In this document: one piece after another, positions 7,206-7,918 of the stretch | Position numbering within the stretch: the stretch's first letter is position 1 | How the letters are laid out: each line of letters opens with the position of its first letter | DNA from: Casimicrobiaceae bacterium | GTDB taxonomy: Bacteria; Pseudomonadota; Gammaproteobacteria; Burkholderiales; Casimicrobiaceae | Direction: 5' to 3' | NCBI GenBank assembly: GCA_955652025.1 | Contig: CATPAO010000283.1 | Location: 1 to 7,918, forward strand | DNA: 7,918 bases | The notes under the pieces: generated by a model | Databases searched by the model: none | Seen by the model: the letters and a program-made list of their open reading frames with translations, nothing else | Told to the model about the DNA's origin: nothing | Translations under genes and position numbers: made by a program

Positions 7206-7439
7206 TCATCGCCGTGTCGCTCCGCTCGCGATCAGCGCGACCAAGATGCCGAGCACCGACACGCGTGTGCGCTCGATGGGCGCCTCGCCTTCCGCTGCCG
7301 CGAGCCGCACGCTGCGACCGTCGCCTGTCTGCCAGTACGTTCCGCGCGGACCCGCGCGCACGAGCCGGTAGTCGCGCCCGTCGTACGGCCCCTTCAATTC
7401 CTGCGCCATCCGTTTCATTTTCTGTGCCTCGTTGGTCAT
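7206..7439 (-). CDS. Small hypothetical protein with C-terminal hydrophobic segment
   Basis: I do not recognise a family. The 77-residue frame has strongly GC-biased third positions, as in the neighbouring genes. The N-terminal half is charged (MKRMAQELKGPYDGRDYRL), the middle GPRGTYWQTGDGRSVRL looks like a short beta hairpin, and VSVLGILVALIASG near the end could be one membrane helix, leaving a TRR tail. ATG 7439 is the longest sensible start; ATG 7418 has a better ribosome site (GAGG eight bases upstream) and would give 70 residues. The gene starts only 17 nt after the T-run of a terminator, so its promoter must overlap that region or it depends on read-through. It lies 198 bp upstream of rtcB on the same strand. 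Confidence 0.55.
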   Translation of the reverse strand: MTNEAQKMKRMAQELKGPYDGRDYRLVRAGPRGTYWQTGDGRSVRLAAAEGEAPIERTRVSVLGILVALIASGATRR

Positions 7440-7455
7440 TGTTTCGACGGCCGCC

Positions 7456-7501
7456 GGGAAAGAAAAAAGCCCGGCGCCGCTTTTCGTCGGCCACCGGGCT
7501 T
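7456..7501 (-). terminator. Strong intrinsic terminator, minus strand
   Basis: On the minus strand AAGCCCGG (7501-7494) pairs with CCGGGCTT (7474-7467). An inner GCCG/CGGC pairing extends the stem around an A-rich loop, and TTTTTTCTTT follows (7468-7459). The opposite strand has no T-run after the stem, so the signal works only for leftward transcription. It lies 20 bp beyond the stop of the 67-codon ORF at 7522, so it should end that transcript and insulate the rtcB side, unless it acts as an attenuator for the genes beyond. Confidence 0.88.
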
Positions 7502-7521
7502 GCGCCGGAAAGCGATGCGCG

Positions 7522-7725
7522 TTATGCGACACCCTCCCCGGCGAAAACCCGGCCCCTCGGGCGCTTCATGCCAATGCTGACGAACATGCGCGTGAATCCG
7601 AGGACATGCCCTCGCAACGAATTGCGATGGCCGCCGACAGTCGACGGCTGCGCGGCGCAATTCGTGTGCGCGTGCGCGCCCCGGCCAAGCGCGATTGCCC
7701 GGTAGTGTTGATCCGTATCGTTCAT
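7522..7725 (-). CDS. Possible 67-residue small protein with strong ribosome site
   Basis: I do not recognise this protein. ATG 7725 is preceded by AAAGGAGG with eight bases between, the best Shine-Dalgarno in the window, and the frame stops (TAA) 20 bp before an intrinsic terminator, so it has the layout of a complete small gene. About three quarters of third positions are G or C, consistent with coding in this genome but not decisive. The sequence (starting MNDTDQHYRAIALGRGAHAH) is rich in Gly, Arg and His, has one Cys, and has no obvious signal peptide or membrane helix. A perfect 10-bp inverted repeat lies inside it, so the transcript may instead be a structured RNA carrying a short leader. 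An open frame from the window edge stops 18 bp upstream, leaving an operon possible. Confidence 0.42.
   Translation of the reverse strand: MNDTDQHYRAIALGRGAHAHTNCAAQPSTVGGHRNSLRGHVLGFTRMFVSIGMKRPRGRVFAGEGVA
7617..7665. repeat. Perfect 10-bp inverted repeat inside the small ORF
   Basis: ACGAATTGCG (7617-7626) and CGCAATTCGT (7656-7665) are exact reverse complements separated by 29 bp. The spacer can pair further (GCCG with CGGC around 7631-7650). In a minus-strand transcript this makes a long stem-loop within the 67-codon frame. It is A/T-containing in a GC-rich region, which makes chance pairing less likely than for GC-only stems. Confidence 0.6.
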
Positions 7726-7743
7726 GCGTTCGGCCTCCTTTCG

Positions 7744-7918
7744 TTACGCGTCAACAAGTTCAAGAGTCCGCGCGCTCGGCATGCGTGCGAATGCCAAGCG
7801 AGCGTGGTTCAACGCCGGAAAAACTGCCAGAAGGGGAGAATCGACCTTCCGACGGTTCCACCGGCTCACCCGGCGGACGTCGTCCGGTCGGATGGCGCTA
7901 CTGCGTGGTGCCGACGCC
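7744..7918 (-). other. Window-edge segment: possible tail of an off-window gene or a structured leader
   Basis: One minus-strand frame is open from the edge for 57 codons to a TAA at 7746-7744, ending in TLELVDA. Other frames, including all three on the opposite strand, are also open here, so openness alone proves little, and about two thirds of third positions are GC, weaker than in the neighbours. I recognise no protein family. The same stretch folds well (see the finding at 7819-7896). I cannot decide between coding sequence and RNA. Confidence 0.25.
7773..7800. repeat. Hairpin upstream of the strong ribosome site
   Basis: CGCTCGGCAT (7773-7782) pairs with ATGCCAAGCG (7791-7800) across an 8-nt loop, 9 of 10 positions matching with one C/A mismatch. 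It lies about 35 bp upstream of the AAAGGAGG site on the minus strand. It lacks a T-run, so it is either a leader hairpin or an inverted binding site; its role is unknown. Confidence 0.45.

Noticed and set aside
7826..7896. tRNA gene, because of the cloverleaf-like pairing
   Set aside because: Stem lengths are wrong, there is no TTCRA T-loop, no anticodon arm and no acceptor stem of seven pairs.
7820..7918. Manganese (yybP-ykoY) riboswitch, because of an AGTAGC string on the minus strand
   Set aside because: The conserved GGGGAG lead-in and the GCAAGAC loop are absent, and no TerC or MntP gene follows.
1..7918. Many CGATCG and GCGATCG words resembling HIP1
   Set aside because: They fall in coding frames as Asp/Ile/Arg codons of a GC-rich genome and lack the flanking uniformity and density of HIP1.
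1..7918. CRISPR array, insertion sequence or prophage signs
   Set aside because: No regularly spaced direct repeats, transposase or integrase gene, or terminal inverted repeats with target duplications were found.

Overview
The window is GC-rich bacterial chromosomal DNA in which every convincing gene lies on the minus strand. Gene style (E. coli-type CodA, Upp and RtcB, strong GC bias at third codon positions) and a REP-like palindrome pair of the CCCCGC-GAA-GGCGGGG type suggest a proteobacterium, perhaps a betaproteobacterium. No rRNA, tRNA or housekeeping marker fixes the taxon.

In transcription order (right to left): 7744-7918 is the window edge. It holds a foldable segment ending in a T-run on the minus strand and an open frame that may be the tail of an off-window gene. 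At 7522-7725 is a 67-codon ORF with a near-perfect Shine-Dalgarno, followed by a strong minus-strand intrinsic terminator (7456-7501). Then come a 77-residue hypothetical protein (7206-7439), a 198-bp gap, the RNA ligase rtcB (5811-7007) and an HNH endonuclease (5200-5772).

The core is a pyrimidine-degradation cluster: a GTP cyclohydrolase II-like Urc1 (3923-5176), a DUF1688/Urc4 protein (2703-3926, overlapping urc1 by 4 bp), uracil phosphoribosyltransferase upp (2043-2675), cytosine deaminase codA (640-1923) and a radical SAM protein that runs off the left edge (1-602). This matches the URC uracil-catabolism pathway worked out in yeast (Urc1, Urc4 and a UPRT), with cytosine deaminase added to supply uracil. 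The expected flow is cytosine to uracil (CodA), uracil to UMP (Upp), then ring degradation through the poorly understood Urc1 and Urc4 steps. The co-directional radical SAM gene is the least explained member and the best candidate for an undescribed component.

Spacing from rtcB down to the radical SAM gene is tight (38, 23, -4, 27, 119 and 37 bp), so the RNA-repair pair and the catabolic genes may share a transcript. The only wide gap, between upp and codA, holds the REP-like inverted pair.
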